Position numbers and translations under genes: made by a program. 64,000 nucleotides of DNA, taken from Salarias fasciatus (lineage: Eukaryota; Chordata; Actinopteri; Blenniiformes; Blenniidae). How positions within the stretch are numbered: position 1 is the stretch's first letter; the number at the start of each line of letters is the position of its first letter. The notes below the pieces were generated by a model. It was not told where the DNA came from, did no database searches, and was given only the letters and a program-made list of their open reading frames with translations. Of the stretch, positions 50,352 to 62,100 are shown one piece after another. The stretch spans positions 7,698,790 through 7,762,789 of the forward strand of contig NC_043755.1 in assembly GCF_902148845.1 (NCBI RefSeq). Direction: 5' to 3'.

Positions 50352-52414
50352 AAAAGAAATAGGGCATGATATTTTTCTGTTGCTAAATCTTTGTGAAAGT
50401 TGCTTGGAATAGCTTTCATTTTCTTATTAGTGCATAATCCAAGCAAAACTGTAACCTTGTCCCATCACTCCACAATTCTCAGTGTGTCCTTTATGGAGCT
50501 GTAAGACAGGTGGACATGTCAATGGTTTTGACGTGGTTCCACATTAGTCTGGACACTAAAATAGATTTTCACTTGATTTTCTCTCACAGTCCACAGCATG
50601 CACTTAAGGTTATATTGTAGACTCTTTTGCATAGCCAGTAGCTGTGAATGTGAGTGTGTCTGTGTGAGTGTGTTTCACTGTCCAGCTCACTGTGATCCTG
50701 AACTGGACAAAGGAGTATAGATTGGTGCATACCAGTGTATTTGTAATTTTTTCAGTTGTGTTTCCATCTTTTTTAGATGCATTTCTCAAAAGAACAAAGA
50801 GAAGACATTCAAACCGGAAGTGCAGTGCACAACTATATCAGACGCCCCAACAGGTAAAGACACCACAAAGCTGCTCTGTTATTTGAGCTTTTAATGCATA
50901 ATTTCTTCAATTCCATTTCTTCTTTTATGATTCCAGACTGTCTAAAGCTAGGTTTACACTTGCACGACTTTTTACCATGATGTTGTCGTGGCAAGGCGTG
51001 CCAATCTGCAATCACGAACCGGCAGGCTCCCGCACTGTTCACGACTAGTTCACAGACAGTTGGCGCACAGTTCACGGACAGTTCACGAATGCGCCCGTCA
51101 GTGTCGCAAACTGGCACGACGCATTCATGCATAGTTTGCGCATAGTTTACGAGCTTCCCGCGTTGGCACGACGTGGTTGGCAATTACGCACGATTAAAAA
51201 GGGGGCTTCCCCAACCCCGGGTCATTTTTGGATTTGCTGTGGAACAAACAACATGCTGAATGCCAGAGACACCATCACTGCCGAGAAGAGAAGACGCCTG
51301 TACCTGGCAGCTGCTCTGTGTTGAAGAGCAGCAAAAAAGGCGCTGTCTAGGGCCCCGACGGACGGCTGACATCAGTCAATTTCAATGACAAATTAAAGGC
51401 GCTACACTTGATGCTGCAACGACAGTGTGTCGAAAATCCCCCGCATGGGGCCCTTTTCCGGGTACTCGCCGGTGGCCACAACTGGCACGCATCCTCCCGC
51501 ATAGTCCCGACGTGTTCACGAGGAGTCCACGGACAGTTGGCGCATAGTTCACGGCCCGTTCGCGATATTTTGTGGTGACCAAAATGTTGAACATTTCAAA
51601 ATTTCTCGTCCCGACATGGCACGCCGTCACGATGGGTTTACGCACACTTCACGCCACTTTACGAGTGGTTTGCGACCGTTTGCGACTTGATTTGTGGCAA
51701 TGCGTGCCACAGAATCGTGCAAGTGTAAACCTGGCTTTATAAGCAATCTCTCTGGTGTTTCAGGTGAAGACTGCTGCTTGGTTACCATTTCCTGAGGAAC
51801 CTTCTGTCAGTGGTCTGGAGGATTTGGTCGGACCTGCCACCTCTTCTCAGTTGTACATGGACTTCAAGCCATCCAAGTCTTCGGCAAGCGATTTCTTTAC
51901 TACCTCTCTCCTGTTGTGCCCCGATGGAAATGCCGCCAATTCCCAACACTGGCAAGACAGTCTCTTCAGATCAAAGAGCAAAGAGACGCCTTTGCTTGAC
52001 TCTTTTGAAAGCAGCTTTATGAAGCACACCAACACAGTTAGAGAGCAGAGTTTTGGGTCACAGTATTACAACAGCAGAATGCAGCCCCCCTTCAATTACC
52101 AAGCCAAGCATCCAGATAGATATTCAACTGAAGAAATGCAATTTCCTCACCAACAAGACCCATTTAAGACCAGTACACACCCTTTTGCTCAGTCCATCTC
52201 ATCCCCAAAATACCGCCCTCTTCAAAGCACTCATTTTCCTGCTTTCAACAAATTCACTGACCACAGCTACCTGCCCTATTCACCTCACAGCAACACCTAC
52301 ACTGATATGAGGCATTTGACCCAGTCTCACACGCTTGGAAGAGGCTCACAAACTCCAGGTTCTTCATTTCCGAGCCCCGAGCACTGGTCCTTCCCAGCCA
52401 TGAGACTGTACTGA
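49025..52414 (+). CDS. prr19: PRR19-like protein (meiotic crossover factor family)
   Basis: Three coding exons (49025-50294, 50777-50853, 51764-52414) join in phases 1 and 0 to 665 residues. A non-coding exon near 47.85 kb is likely, and the acceptor just before the ATG lies near 49015. The N-terminal third is rich in Lys, Ser, His and Cys (SHKCGRPSS, HCHGHCSKDTAHFHNCCHC). The middle is low-complexity and hydrophilic. The third and fourth exons give a conserved end with KRTKRRHSNRKC and AAWLPFPEEPSVSGLEDL, which I recognise as the PRR19 family signature. Mammalian PRR19 works with CNTD1 in class I crossover formation on meiotic chromosomes. The fish protein is longer than the human one (about 356 residues as remembered), mostly through the first large exon. 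Its position beside pafah1b3 matches human 19q13.2. A poly(A) signal lies at 52435-52440. Confidence 0.85.
50310..50348 (+). repeat. (GA)n microsatellite in intron of prr19
   Basis: About 19 GA units begin roughly 15 bases after the splice donor of the large prr19 exon, close enough to matter if length variation affects splicing. Confidence 0.9.
50945..51737. mobile_element. DNA transposon (MITE-like) in prr19 intron
   Basis: Terminal inverted repeats of about 23 bases (left GCTAGGTTTACACTTGCACG, right its reverse complement with one change) are flanked by TA on both sides. Much of the inside is built of repeated TTCACG and GTTCACGGACAG words in both orientations. A central piece (about 51220-51330) reads like a remnant coding segment. 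No full transposase is present. The superfamily is uncertain. Confidence 0.7.
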
Positions 52415-53052
52415 TGACTGTTGCACCTTTCAGAAATAAAGAGCACCTGATTGTTTGAAGACACCAGAAAGATCTTTTTGTTCATGGCCAGTGAAAATAA
52501 GTTTTGTGTTGGTACATCTCAATTAAAACACATGATTCAGTGGGACATTGTGTTAGATGTCATCTTGAGGGTCATCTCTTTCTTCTTTATGTCAAAGAAA
52601 AAAAACCTCACACACAATTATGCTTTGTTTGCATATTTGTATTATATTCATTTTTTATTGGACTGTACATCTATTAGACTGGTGCAAAAATTGCAGAGTA
52701 CTGACAAAGCACATCTTTTTAGCAAAAAGTATTTCTTATGAAAGCTTTCTGATTTAGTTTGTACAGGCTGCAAATACAGGCTTTAAATGCATTAAATAAA
52801 TATGTACACATTCCATTTCAAACATTGCTAAATGTAAAAATAAATTGACCACAAGACAGTAAATGGTATTGCTGATTCATGTGTCAATAAAAGATGTTTC
52901 TGTTCATCTTACAGTACATTTCTTTGTGCATGCTTTCAATACCCCCTCTAGTGAAACACTGCAAAACACAAGTAACTTTCTGAGACGATTCCTGTGAATA
53001 AAGCATCTCTCTGTAGTTCAGGCGTTCATATTTTCCATTCGTTGTGAAAACG

Positions 53053-55941
53053 TCAAACTTTTGAGGGAGCTGCACTTTGGTCCATTTCTTCTCTTTCCAG
53101 TCTGCTTCCTGTTCTCATTGCCCTACGTAACTGATTCCAAAATAAGTCCTGAGCTTGCTCCTGGTCCGTGCAGTCCGAGCCAGGCCACTGCACATAAGTC
53201 TTCTTCAACATAACTTTCCTCATACGGTGATAGGAAGACAGCTGCCTGTCTGAGATCTTCTCCAAAAACACAAGCAGAAGGACGTCTCGGTGCTCGTCAA
53301 ACAGTCGATAGCTGGCGAGTTGCATTTCCAGGGAGCACCACTCACTCTGCAGAAAGCTCCTGCTCACCACACAGATGGTCTTACGACTGCTGTACACAGC
53401 AGAAACGATGTTGTCCACAATGGCACGGCCCAACTCAAAGTCCCTGTGATGAAGGCAGAGTTTAAAAGACGATCCATTTCCCTCCAGGTTGGGAAGCAGC
53501 TGCTCCATGACCCACTGTTCATCAGAAGAATTGTACGAAACGAATGCGTCATATTTGCATTTTTCCTTTTCGTCTCTGAGACTGCGCCACTGGTCACTAA
53601 ACCACGCACAGAAGACATAGTAGCTGTACTTCATTTTCCAGTAGAGTTTGACATACAATAAAGGAATCACTGTAAAGAGGAAAATTACAGCTGCTGTGCA
53701 AAAAAATAGATACTCTCCAAGGTCTATAAAACAAACCGTGCCATCAAATTTATAGAACTTTTGTGTTACATCATGTAGGCATGGCAGGGTGGAGAGATAG
53801 ACCACCTGAATTCTCGGGTTTGTTAGAGTGTAGTTTTGCAGCAAGCGGTTCAAGCAGGTGCAACTCAGAGGGATGTCACGTATGTCAAGGTACTGGAGGT
53901 TAGGTAGACTCTCTAGAGCATCAACCGGAATACTCTGCATCACATTACGGTTGAGCTGCAGTGTGCGTAGCTGCGTGAGATTCCCAAAAACATCCTTTGA
54001 GAAATTTTGCATACCCATATTTTCAACAGTCAGTTTGGTCAGATTTCTCAGGTTTTTAAAGACTCCTGGTTGTAGTTGTGTTACACCGGCACAGCAGTCA
54101 TCCAGTGTGAGGAACTGTAAACCTGTTAGATCATCAAAAGTTTTAGGGTAGATGTGAACAATTTTATTGTCAGTGAGATATAAAGATCTTAGTGAGTGCA
54201 AGCCTTGGAAAAGGGTGTCCGGTAAAACGGCTATGCCATAAGGTTGCTGTCTGCTCAATTTCAAGTCTCTGAGTTTGCTGAGATTCCTGAATGGTGATCT
54301 GGGACTTCCAGGATGGAACTGAATCTGATTATTTTCTAAATCCAGCACTGTGAGTCTATCTTGGAATACGAAATAGTGGGAAGGGTCAATCTCTTTGAGG
54401 TTGTTCCCGTCAAGATAAAGTTTGGACAGATTTTTAAGCCCATCAAAGCCTGCTGGCTGAAAATGAGTGATCTTATTTCCTCCAAGGTCCAATGTAGTCA
54501 ATTTTCCAAGACTGTGAAAGGTCCTATTAAAAATGACGGAAATCCTGTTGTTTCTTAGGTTGAGCAATTTTAGATTAGAAAGATCCTCAAATGTTTTGGC
54601 GAACAAGTCGGTTAAAAGGTTATTGTCCAGACGAAGAGTCTCAAGCCTTTTTAGATTTTTGAGAGCAAGGTTATCGAGATAGGCAATCGTGTTTATATTA
54701 AGTTTTAGGGTCTGAAGGTTTGGTGTGTGATAGAAAGCATATTTGTTGACTAAGAGGATGCGATTGTATCGATAACTCAAGTCTCTCAAGTTGCTAAATT
54801 GAACCATGTTTGGTACTTTACATGATGGGAGTGACCTAATGACGTTATGCTCAGCGTGAAAACTCTGGATGTGTGTTTGTCCAGTGAGGAATGAAAGACA
54901 ATTCGTGGGCTTGAATTCATTGCGGGATAGATCTAAAGTTATGATATTTGGACACTGGGACAGTGTGTAGTTTGATAGCGTCTTGATTCCGTTGTTACCA
55001 AGTATTAATTTATTTAAATATTTCACCTTTTTTCTCTGCATAGTTTTGCATAGGTCTTTGAGCTTGTCGGTGTTGTTTATACCTGTGCCGGAGAAATCGA
55101 TGTGCTCTGGTCTGATGTTGCTGAGGTTTAAAAATTCAACAATTTGGACATTTGTTGAACGCAAACGCAGATAATTTATATTTCCCAAGTCCACTCCTGC
55201 AAAAGCCTTTGTCGGAAGATGAGGATTGTATGACAAATCTAGGACCTGTATAGATGCGAGAAATGACCATTTACATCCCAACGTTAGCAAATTATTTCTA
55301 CATACATATAATGTTGTCAGAGATTTGGGCAGAGTCACTTCTGTGTGAGTAAGGGAGGTTAAATTGTTGATACAAAGGTCCAGTATCCTCAAGTTTCTTA
55401 GATGTGACACAGATGTGGCGATTGCTGAGAAATTCGTCAGAAGATTTTGCCTCATGATCAACGTGTTTAGCTCGAGAACTGTGGAGAAAATCGTCTCAGG
55501 GAGTTGCTTTAATTGATTGTTAGTCAATGAGAGGAAAGTAAGGTTACTCAGGTCTTGAAAAACATCGGGGTTGAGCTGTGAGATGTTATTTAAGGACAAG
55601 TTTAGAGATTTAAGTTCATGCAACTCGTGGAAAGCCAAGTAGTCAATGTCGGACAGGTTGTTGCGGTCCAGTCTGAGGTCCTGAAGGTGGGGCAGACTGA
55701 CAAAGCTGTCTCTGGGAATGTGAGTCACAGGAGTCACACCGATGGTAAGGTTGATGGTAGTTGTCGGCAGGTCGTCCACGAAAGCAGACATGGTCTTATT
55801 ATGTCGATGGACGCACTGAAAAGCTTTTCTTTGGCCATCCTTGGAAGTTTCGATGCAGTTGTGGAAGCTGTACGTACTGATGAGTGCTGCAGTACCAAGG
55901 ACAACTGCAGCTGTCAGCAGGCGATGGATTGAAGTGGCCAT
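53053..55941 (-). CDS. Toll-like receptor, fish TLR22/TLR23 type
   Basis: One uninterrupted coding exon of 962 codons on the minus strand. Residues 1-24 form a signal peptide. About 60-690 hold more than twenty leucine-rich repeats, with an LRR C-terminal cap (CTCLNRLLQNY) near 700-735. A membrane segment lies near 744-766 (YLFFCTAAVIFLFTVIPLLY), and a cytoplasmic TIR domain begins near 795 (YDAFVSYNSSDEQWV) with the conserved SEWC and late FW boxes. The TIR sequence and the single exon fit the fish-specific TLR22/23 branch of the TLR11 subfamily. TLR22 senses long double-stranded RNA; the ligand here is unknown. In the BB loop the usual proline is replaced (RDFELGRAI). A 5' UTR intron is likely (acceptor near 56042, donors near 57208 or 57236). 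I lean to TLR23, but without a tree the symbol is left empty. Confidence 0.92.
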   Translation of the reverse strand: MATSIHRLLTAAVVLGTAALISTYSFHNCIETSKDGQRKAFQCVHRHNKTMSAFVDDLPTTTINLTIGVTPVTHIPRDSFVSLPHLQDLRLDRNNLSDIDYLAFHELHELKSLNLSLNNISQLNPDVFQDLSNLTFLSLTNNQLKQLPETIFSTVLELNTLIMRQNLLTNFSAIATSVSHLRNLRILDLCINNLTSLTHTEVTLPKSLTTLYVCRNNLLTLGCKWSFLASIQVLDLSYNPHLPTKAFAGVDLGNINYLRLRSTNVQIVEFLNLSNIRPEHIDFSGTGINNTDKLKDLCKTMQRKKVKYLNKLILGNNGIKTLSNYTLSQCPNIITLDLSRNEFKPTNCLSFLTGQTHIQSFHAEHNVIRSLPSCKVPNMVQFSNLRDLSYRYNRILLVNKYAFYHTPNLQTLKLNINTIAYLDNLALKNLKRLETLRLDNNLLTDLFAKTFEDLSNLKLLNLRNNRISVIFNRTFHSLGKLTTLDLGGNKITHFQPAGFDGLKNLSKLYLDGNNLKEIDPSHYFVFQDRLTVLDLENNQIQFHPGSPRSPFRNLSKLRDLKLSRQQPYGIAVLPDTLFQGLHSLRSLYLTDNKIVHIYPKTFDDLTGLQFLTLDDCCAGVTQLQPGVFKNLRNLTKLTVENMGMQNFSKDVFGNLTQLRTLQLNRNVMQSIPVDALESLPNLQYLDIRDIPLSCTCLNRLLQNYTLTNPRIQVVYLSTLPCLHDVTQKFYKFDGTVCFIDLGEYLFFCTAAVIFLFTVIPLLYVKLYWKMKYSYYVFCAWFSDQWRSLRDEKEKCKYDAFVSYNSSDEQWVMEQLLPNLEGNGSSFKLCLHHRDFELGRAIVDNIVSAVYSSRKTICVVSRSFLQSEWCSLEMQLASYRLFDEHRDVLLLVFLEKISDRQLSSYHRMRKVMLKKTYVQWPGSDCTDQEQAQDLFWNQLRRAMRTGSRLEREEMDQSAAPSKV

Positions 55942-56084
55942 TTTGTCCAGAGGATCTTGTCCTTTGAGACGACTGTCACCAGATCCTGTGTGGCTGGAAG
56001 ATGTCCATTGAGAAGGCTTCTGGGTGTTCGTGGGACAGGGATCTGCAGAAAGGGAGCATTTACAATTCGAGTTGAAGCTGAATA

Positions 56085-56585
56085 ACTGCTTAAGAAGTCT
56101 TCAATTGATTCAAAATGCTGCAACTGGAAAACTTAGAGATCATGCCACCCCAATATTAGCTCTCTTCAATGACTTTCTTTTAAATCCAGAATAGAATTTT
56201 GCATCCTTGTTTTATAAATCTCTATTCTATTCTGGCTGCTAGTCACATTTTATCCCAGCAGACCTCTATGTCTCTCGTTTAGCCTGTGCTCTCTCTCTAT
56301 CTGTTGTGCCCCTCCTGCCTCCATCAATCTGCTGCGACCGGATTTAAGTATGTTTGCTTATTGCTTTCTGTCTCTGTCCTATCCTTTTCTCTCCTTTTAT
56401 CACCCAAACCAAACCAAAAGAACAGCACGCAGCCAGCTCTGTTCCTGCTTTTGCAGGTTTCTGCCTCTTTTTTTTTTTTTTTTTCCTTTCAAAATCATGT
56501 GGAATGTTTTTTTTTTTTTTTCTTCTGAAAAGTGCTTTTAAGTGACTGTTTAGTATTTCGGGCTATAGAAATGTAAAATCAAATT
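56085..56585 (+). mobile_element. Decayed L2-like LINE fragment
   Basis: Plus-strand words LQNAAT and DHATPILALF, then a ...NP-type stretch, followed by the 3' tail GAAAAGTGCTTTTAAGTGACTG and GGCTATAGAAATGTAAAATC. This is the C-terminal reverse-transcriptase end plus 3' UTR of an L2-like element, full of breaks. It lies in the 5' UTR intron region of the TLR gene. Confidence 0.6.
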
Positions 56586-57299
56586 GAAATGAATTTAAAA
56601 CATACTGAAAAATCAAAAATCACAATCTTCAACATGACCATGCAAAATGCTTCATCTTCATTTTTTTTGCTCTTTCATCAAATTCACAGAAGCATTTCGA
56701 CCTTTCCACCAGTTTCCTGCAGTATTCATTACTGTTCAGTTTCCCTTTCCAAGTCAATTTTCATATCCTTTTTTAGTCCGTGTTCCTCATCAAGACATTA
56801 TTACCCCTAATCTATCAAAGTCACTGCTGGGTGACTGTTTTATTGTCTGCCGTAAGCTATAGGGCACTTTGCACTGTAAATTCATGTAAAATGAAGACAA
56901 ACTGTCTTCACACGAGCAAGACGGAGGTGGGTACAGCGCTTCTCTCTTACTCATCAACAATGGCGATGTGTAAGAGAGAAGCATCGAGCAAAAGGAACGG
57001 TACTCAGACACAACTCTCTTAGATTTTGTAATAGTTTTCTTACATGTTTAAAGAGTGTGTTTTATTTCAGGGTCTAACTTAGCTGTAAAATATTAACAAT
57101 TCACAATTCAGTGTTCAATACGTTCTTACAAAACGTGTTTAATCACTACATTTTTAAAATGTGTTATCAAATGTAACGTCAATTTAATTACCTCCTGAAA
57201 GTCTTACCTGTTCAAAGGAATGCCGTTCAGCTCACCTTGCTCTCTGGCAGAGTTTTGGGTCCACTACCATCAAGAATCTTTAAAGAGGAACATGGGAGC

Positions 57300-58240
57300 A
57301 GTTGACGCTTCCTTTTTTTTTTTAAATACAGTTCCAGCCCACGAACAAATCACAAGACTGACACTCCAAATGATTTTATTGTAGTGCTTTTGCTTCCAGT
57401 GTTCATAGCTAATCAAACATAAAACAAATAAATTATTTTCAAGAAAAATAAACAGGTACAAGGTACCGTAAGCATATTTGTGCCAAAAAGAAATTGTGTG
57501 GAGGTCAATAAATAGTGTGTAAAGTGTAGCAGTGTAAAAGTGTGTAAATTACAAAGTCACCATTGCAGTAAATCTCTGCTAATTTATTTTTACATTCAGT
57601 TCATGCAACCCCAATAATTCATGCTATTGAGCTGCCTCAGTTAATTTGAGATCTTTTACAAGATACTGATCAAAAACCCATTCTCATCAAAGTGCACTGA
57701 GACAATCACAACTGAGATTTGAGTGAACGGACCTCAGCTGGACAAGAAATCAGAGAAGGAGAAGCACCGTCTGCCATGCTGAGATTCTTTTTTTTAAGTA
57801 AAAGACAATTGAGAAAAGCAAAGCTTTGAGCAAATTATAGTCTAGTCCCTTGCCCTTTGACAATCAGATCTTAGATTGTCATTTTAAAAGATGTGTCCAG
57901 CAAAAGCAGTATATTTCAGTGTAAACAACGCTGCATTTTAATACATGGACAGTTAACAGTATGGATTTTCTCTTAACAAGCAGTGTCCACCTGCACAGAG
58001 TTATTGATCAGTGATGAAAACAAAAGGGAAATAAACATCTAATGACAAAATTTGATGGCATTTACAGATGTTAGCATTAGAGACTTGCAAGTATTTGGGA
58101 AATTCCAGTTCTTTAGGAACATAAATACATGGAAGCATAATTACAACAAAAAAATTCTGCATAAATATCAGACTGTCGTTACTTTCTTGTCAAATATGGC
58201 AAATCATGCATCATTTTGCTTTCACAACTTAAAAATCATC
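57300..58240. other. Interval upstream of the TLR and downstream of cnfn
   Basis: No coding exon is recognised. It should contain the TLR promoter (minus strand, upper side) and the 3' UTR of cnfn (minus strand, below 58253). The rest is AT-rich without clear repeats. Confidence 0.35.
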
Positions 58241-58252
58241 CTCGACCCTTTT

Positions 58253-58774
58253 TCACTCTCTCATTTTCTGCTCGCGTGCCATCTGACACAGTCCGCACAG
58301 AGGCAGGCAGGCCATGACCAGCCAGTCGCCACACACTGACCCCTGTGGGAAAAGCACAAGCAGAAACATCGGATTGTCATAACTGTAAAATCTCATCATG
58401 CGTCCATCCGTTTTTCTGCTGTGAGCGCTTACATCAATCTTGTATCTGTGTCGGATGCTTGTCCTCAAAGCGATCATGGCTCCAGGAAGGCACGGCAGAC
58501 AGCAGCTCTCCCCATGGTTCTGAGCCACATTGCAAGCCAGGATGCAGGGAACGAACGCCGCACAAAGACCTGCAGATGGGAGAAATGCTTCGTTTCAACG
58601 AAATGCGCTTCGCACAGTTGTAAAAGTTCAGCTTGCTTTCACAGCCAGAAAAAGTCGCGTACAGACGCCGCAGTCGTCGCAGCAGTCGCAAACATTTGAA
58701 TTCCAGTCTGATGGTCCAGACGACACATTGTACGCCTGCGGCTGAGAGCTGATCGGATTTGAGGGGAACGCCAT
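58253..58774 (-). CDS. cnfn: Cornifelin (PLAC8-family cysteine-rich protein)
   Basis: Three coding exons on the minus strand (58774-58663, 58569-58433, 58342-58253) join in phases 1 and 0 to 112 residues, the same length I recall for human cornifelin. The protein starts MAFPSNPISSQPQAY. It then shows SDWNSNVCDCCDDCGVCLCA, CILACNVAQNHGESCCLPCL, PGAMIALRTSIRHRYKI and GSVCGDWLVMACLPLCGLCQ, followed by MAREQKMRE. These are the cysteine-rich PLAC8 motif and the CQMARE end typical of CNFN. Cornifelin is a part of the cornified envelope in mammals; in fish skin, which has no cornified layer, its role is unknown. A non-coding first exon (donor near 58995) and a TATA-like box near 59105 lie upstream. 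CNFN is also in the human 19q13.2 block. Confidence 0.92.
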
Positions 58775-59099
58775 GGCTGCAAGCATAGAAAACAGAAACA
58801 TGTCAAACTTGAAAAAGACCCAATATTATCAACAGTCTTTCAATTTTGAGCCTTCCTCTTGCAGCAGTCATTCCTGTCAGACCTGCAGACCCCACATTCA
58901 ACCATAAGCCGGTCACTCCTATTGTTTCACAAGCTGAAGTGTGACAATTACCAGAAGACTGCTGGAAGAACTCGGTTCAGTTAGTTTTGATCATCCTACC
59001 TTCTGAAACTAAAATATGGTGGCTCCGGAAAAAAAACCCTGTTGATTCTCGAGGATGTTCACAGTCGAAATCCAACAGTAGGAAGACTCGGACCTGGTC

Positions 59100-59112
59100 G
59101 TGCCTCTTATAC
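59100..59112 (-). promoter_or_regulatory. TATA-like box of cnfn
   Basis: GGGTATAAGAGGC on the minus strand, about 330 bases above the ATG and 100 bases above the probable 5' UTR donor near 58995. Confidence 0.45.
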
Positions 59113-59119
59113 CCAGCGT

Positions 59120-62100
59120 GAGGCTTGAGCCTTATTATGATGATGTAACATTGCAAACATTTACCATCACATAGAGAAAAAAGCTCTAATGTTTAGTTTC
59201 AAGGTGTATCACTCATTTTTAAAAGGGTGCACCTAAATGTGAGGCCGTTTTAACCAGCAGAAAGTCATCGGAAACTCAAGAGGCTGGATTGTGCGTATTT
59301 GTGTTCCGGCAACTAATTAACCAGCCTTTACATTTAGAGCGGGCGTGGTGAGTGTGTGTTCACTGTGGGGACCAGCTGTGTTCATTGAAAAATGTGAGTC
59401 AAATGTCAGCAGCCATGCTAATGCACAGGTGTGTGGTGATAGGAGGAAGGCTTGGCGCTGACATACAGTTTAGGTGTGCGGCATGCTCATGAGCACAACG
59501 GAGGTGAGACACAACAAGTGTTTCCTAATGCTTTAAGTCACACCGACAGTATTGTGGACTGCGGTGGATTTGACTACGCAGGGTGCTTTTTTAGAGGTGG
59601 ATGATGGATGAGACCCGTTTCAGCCAAAACTGCAACTGAAGCAGAGCACAGAAGCTTTGGTTTGATGGTCCATTCATCTTCAGTACTGCCTAATCCCATT
59701 CCAGGCTGGGGTGCTGGAACCGGCAGGGTTTAATAATGTGATTTTTTTACATGTAAAGGTAAAGACAGGCTCATGTTTTTTTGCAGATATAATTGTTTTT
59801 GGTGACAAAAGGTCCACAGCCACTGGATTATCACCTTTGTTGCTCCTTGCCTTCCCCTCCTCTTGTTAGATTGCTGCTCTCCGCCCTGATGTCTTTCACC
59901 TCATCGTGCCTTCAACTTCCTGTTGTTGATCAGTCTGTGGCTCTCGGTTCCTGTGCGGGCAGCACCTCCGTCTGTGTTCCTGTCTTTTTGTTCCCGTGTT
60001 TAGAATTTCCAGCATCTCTTTGTGGCTCCACTATGAGCTTGTGGACATTGTTTTTTGGGTTATTTAGATTTTTGGCTTTTATTTGTTGGGAATCAAGATG
60101 AGCTTCTGTTCCACCTCCACCAGTGTCTGGCTCCTCTGAACCACACACAATACACAGAGGTAGTCAGAACTTTTGAGTATTGATAAAGTCAATATCATGG
60201 GAAAAAAATGGCTGAATAAATGTAAAATTATCAAATTGTTGAATTTGCCAACAACTACAACTTATTGTGTCACTTGTAAATGACAGACAGGCTATCAACA
60301 ACAACCTTTCTGAAAATAAAACTCAGGCAGTGCTGACCATTCGCAGCCTTCCTCTTTTTCAATGTCTCACTTGTTACCATCAAGTCAGTTTTTACCCACA
60401 TTCAGACCCGTTTGGCGTCAGCAGCCATGTCACATTCAAGGACACTTAAATCACCTTTCTTCCACATTATGCTCAGTGTGAACTCCAGCGGTTCATTGTG
60501 AACATGCCTGAAACGCCTCAATACATTAACTTCCTGCCAAGTTAGCGGATTAGCCAACTGCATGAACAACTTTGAATAGGTTTACCTAATGACGTGGCTG
60601 CTGAGTGTGTGTACTCTGCTGTTGATATTTTTGAATTCATTTATTAAATGCCTTGCAGGATTCTGTTAGAGGGGAAAAATCTGACTAAATCATGCATTTT
60701 GTGTACGTAATTATGCATTACAATTCCCAAACATGATCTCTGGCATTGGGTTAAAAAACGATTTAACGATTTCTGCTGTTCCATGTACTTTGACAAACAA
60801 CGGTAAAAAAAAAAATGTTTAAATATGTCAAAGAATTTGGATCCCCTCTTAATGAAACTTTAAGATGCAAGTTTATTTATCATAAAACTGGATATATGAA
60901 TATAAATGAAATAGATAAATGAAATAAATGGACACTTGACAGAATAAATGGCAGGAACAGGAAACAAGACATTAATCGAAATTCAAATACTGCTGTGTGA
61001 GACAATATATGAGACAATACACCAATCACATTTCATTTGGAAGTGTCGATAGCATTTCTACAATCATTGACATAGATATATATCAACAGATGTCTCCACT
61101 TCGATTTAAAAGAATGACCAGGGCTCTTTCTGTGGCTCTCATGTGATGCACTTTGCACCAATATGGTTCTTCTTTCTGTCCACAAACTTCACGCTCGGCT
61201 CGGCTGGACTCCAGCAGAGCAAAAACCACCTGAAAGTGGTGAATTATACTAACGAAACTGCACCACATATTATTGCCAGTAAGGGTATTGGCGTTGTAAT
61301 GTTGAGAAAAGTAATTCTTCAGGTTACTTGTTACTGAAAATAGCAACGCTGTTAGTTCCACCGTTTATTTTAACGCAGTTACTCCCATCACTGCTTAAAA
61401 GTACCTGTCTTTGGGGTTTTAAAGTTTAAGTGAGTTAATGTCCTTTGTAACTGGTATATATTTTTTAAAAAAAATGAATTTCAGTGACTTGATTTCTTTG
61501 AATCAACCATAAGTGTTTATTGTGTAACTCACGAATGTTTCTTTCATTGTTAGTCAAATATTTGTCTCAGTGTTCAAGTTTGACCTTGTTACATATTCAG
61601 TCCACTAGAGGTCACTAAGAGGATCTTTTTTTTTTTTTTAACAATGTGCAAGACAAGATTAATGTCTTCCCTCAGTCTACAACAGAATGTCAGAACAATA
61701 AATTTACAGTGGAAAAAAAAATTGATTCTAACTGAGTCTGATAAAACAAGGGTTTTATCAGAGCTAAAACTAGATGTTTGGGAGCAGATGTCAGGAAGCT
61801 GTGACCCGCTCTAAAGTTAAGATTCATAAAGATTTGTGTGCAACAATATAACTTTTTAAAAAAAATGAATCCTCATGAAAGTCATTCAAACAAAACCAAA
61901 AGTAGACAAAACATCTGTGATATTACACAATAAAATTCAGCAGACGACCCTCGGTTGAGACAGAAGTAACCTCAACAGCGTTCAGTTCCTCACAGATTCC
62001 TTGTTTTGGTTGTTTTCCACACTGAAAATAACACTGAGACAGAATTCAATCCGTCACGTATCTGGTCTGGTTTCTGACTCATTGCCCTGAATCATGTCAG

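Noticed and set aside
53290-55932. Several plus-strand open frames within the TLR
   Set aside because: All are shadows of the long minus-strand TLR frame.
59793-60101. Hydrophobic 102-codon open frame upstream of the chemokine receptor
   Set aside because: No splice partners, no recognised family and a Cys/Phe/Leu-rich composition expected from T-rich DNA.
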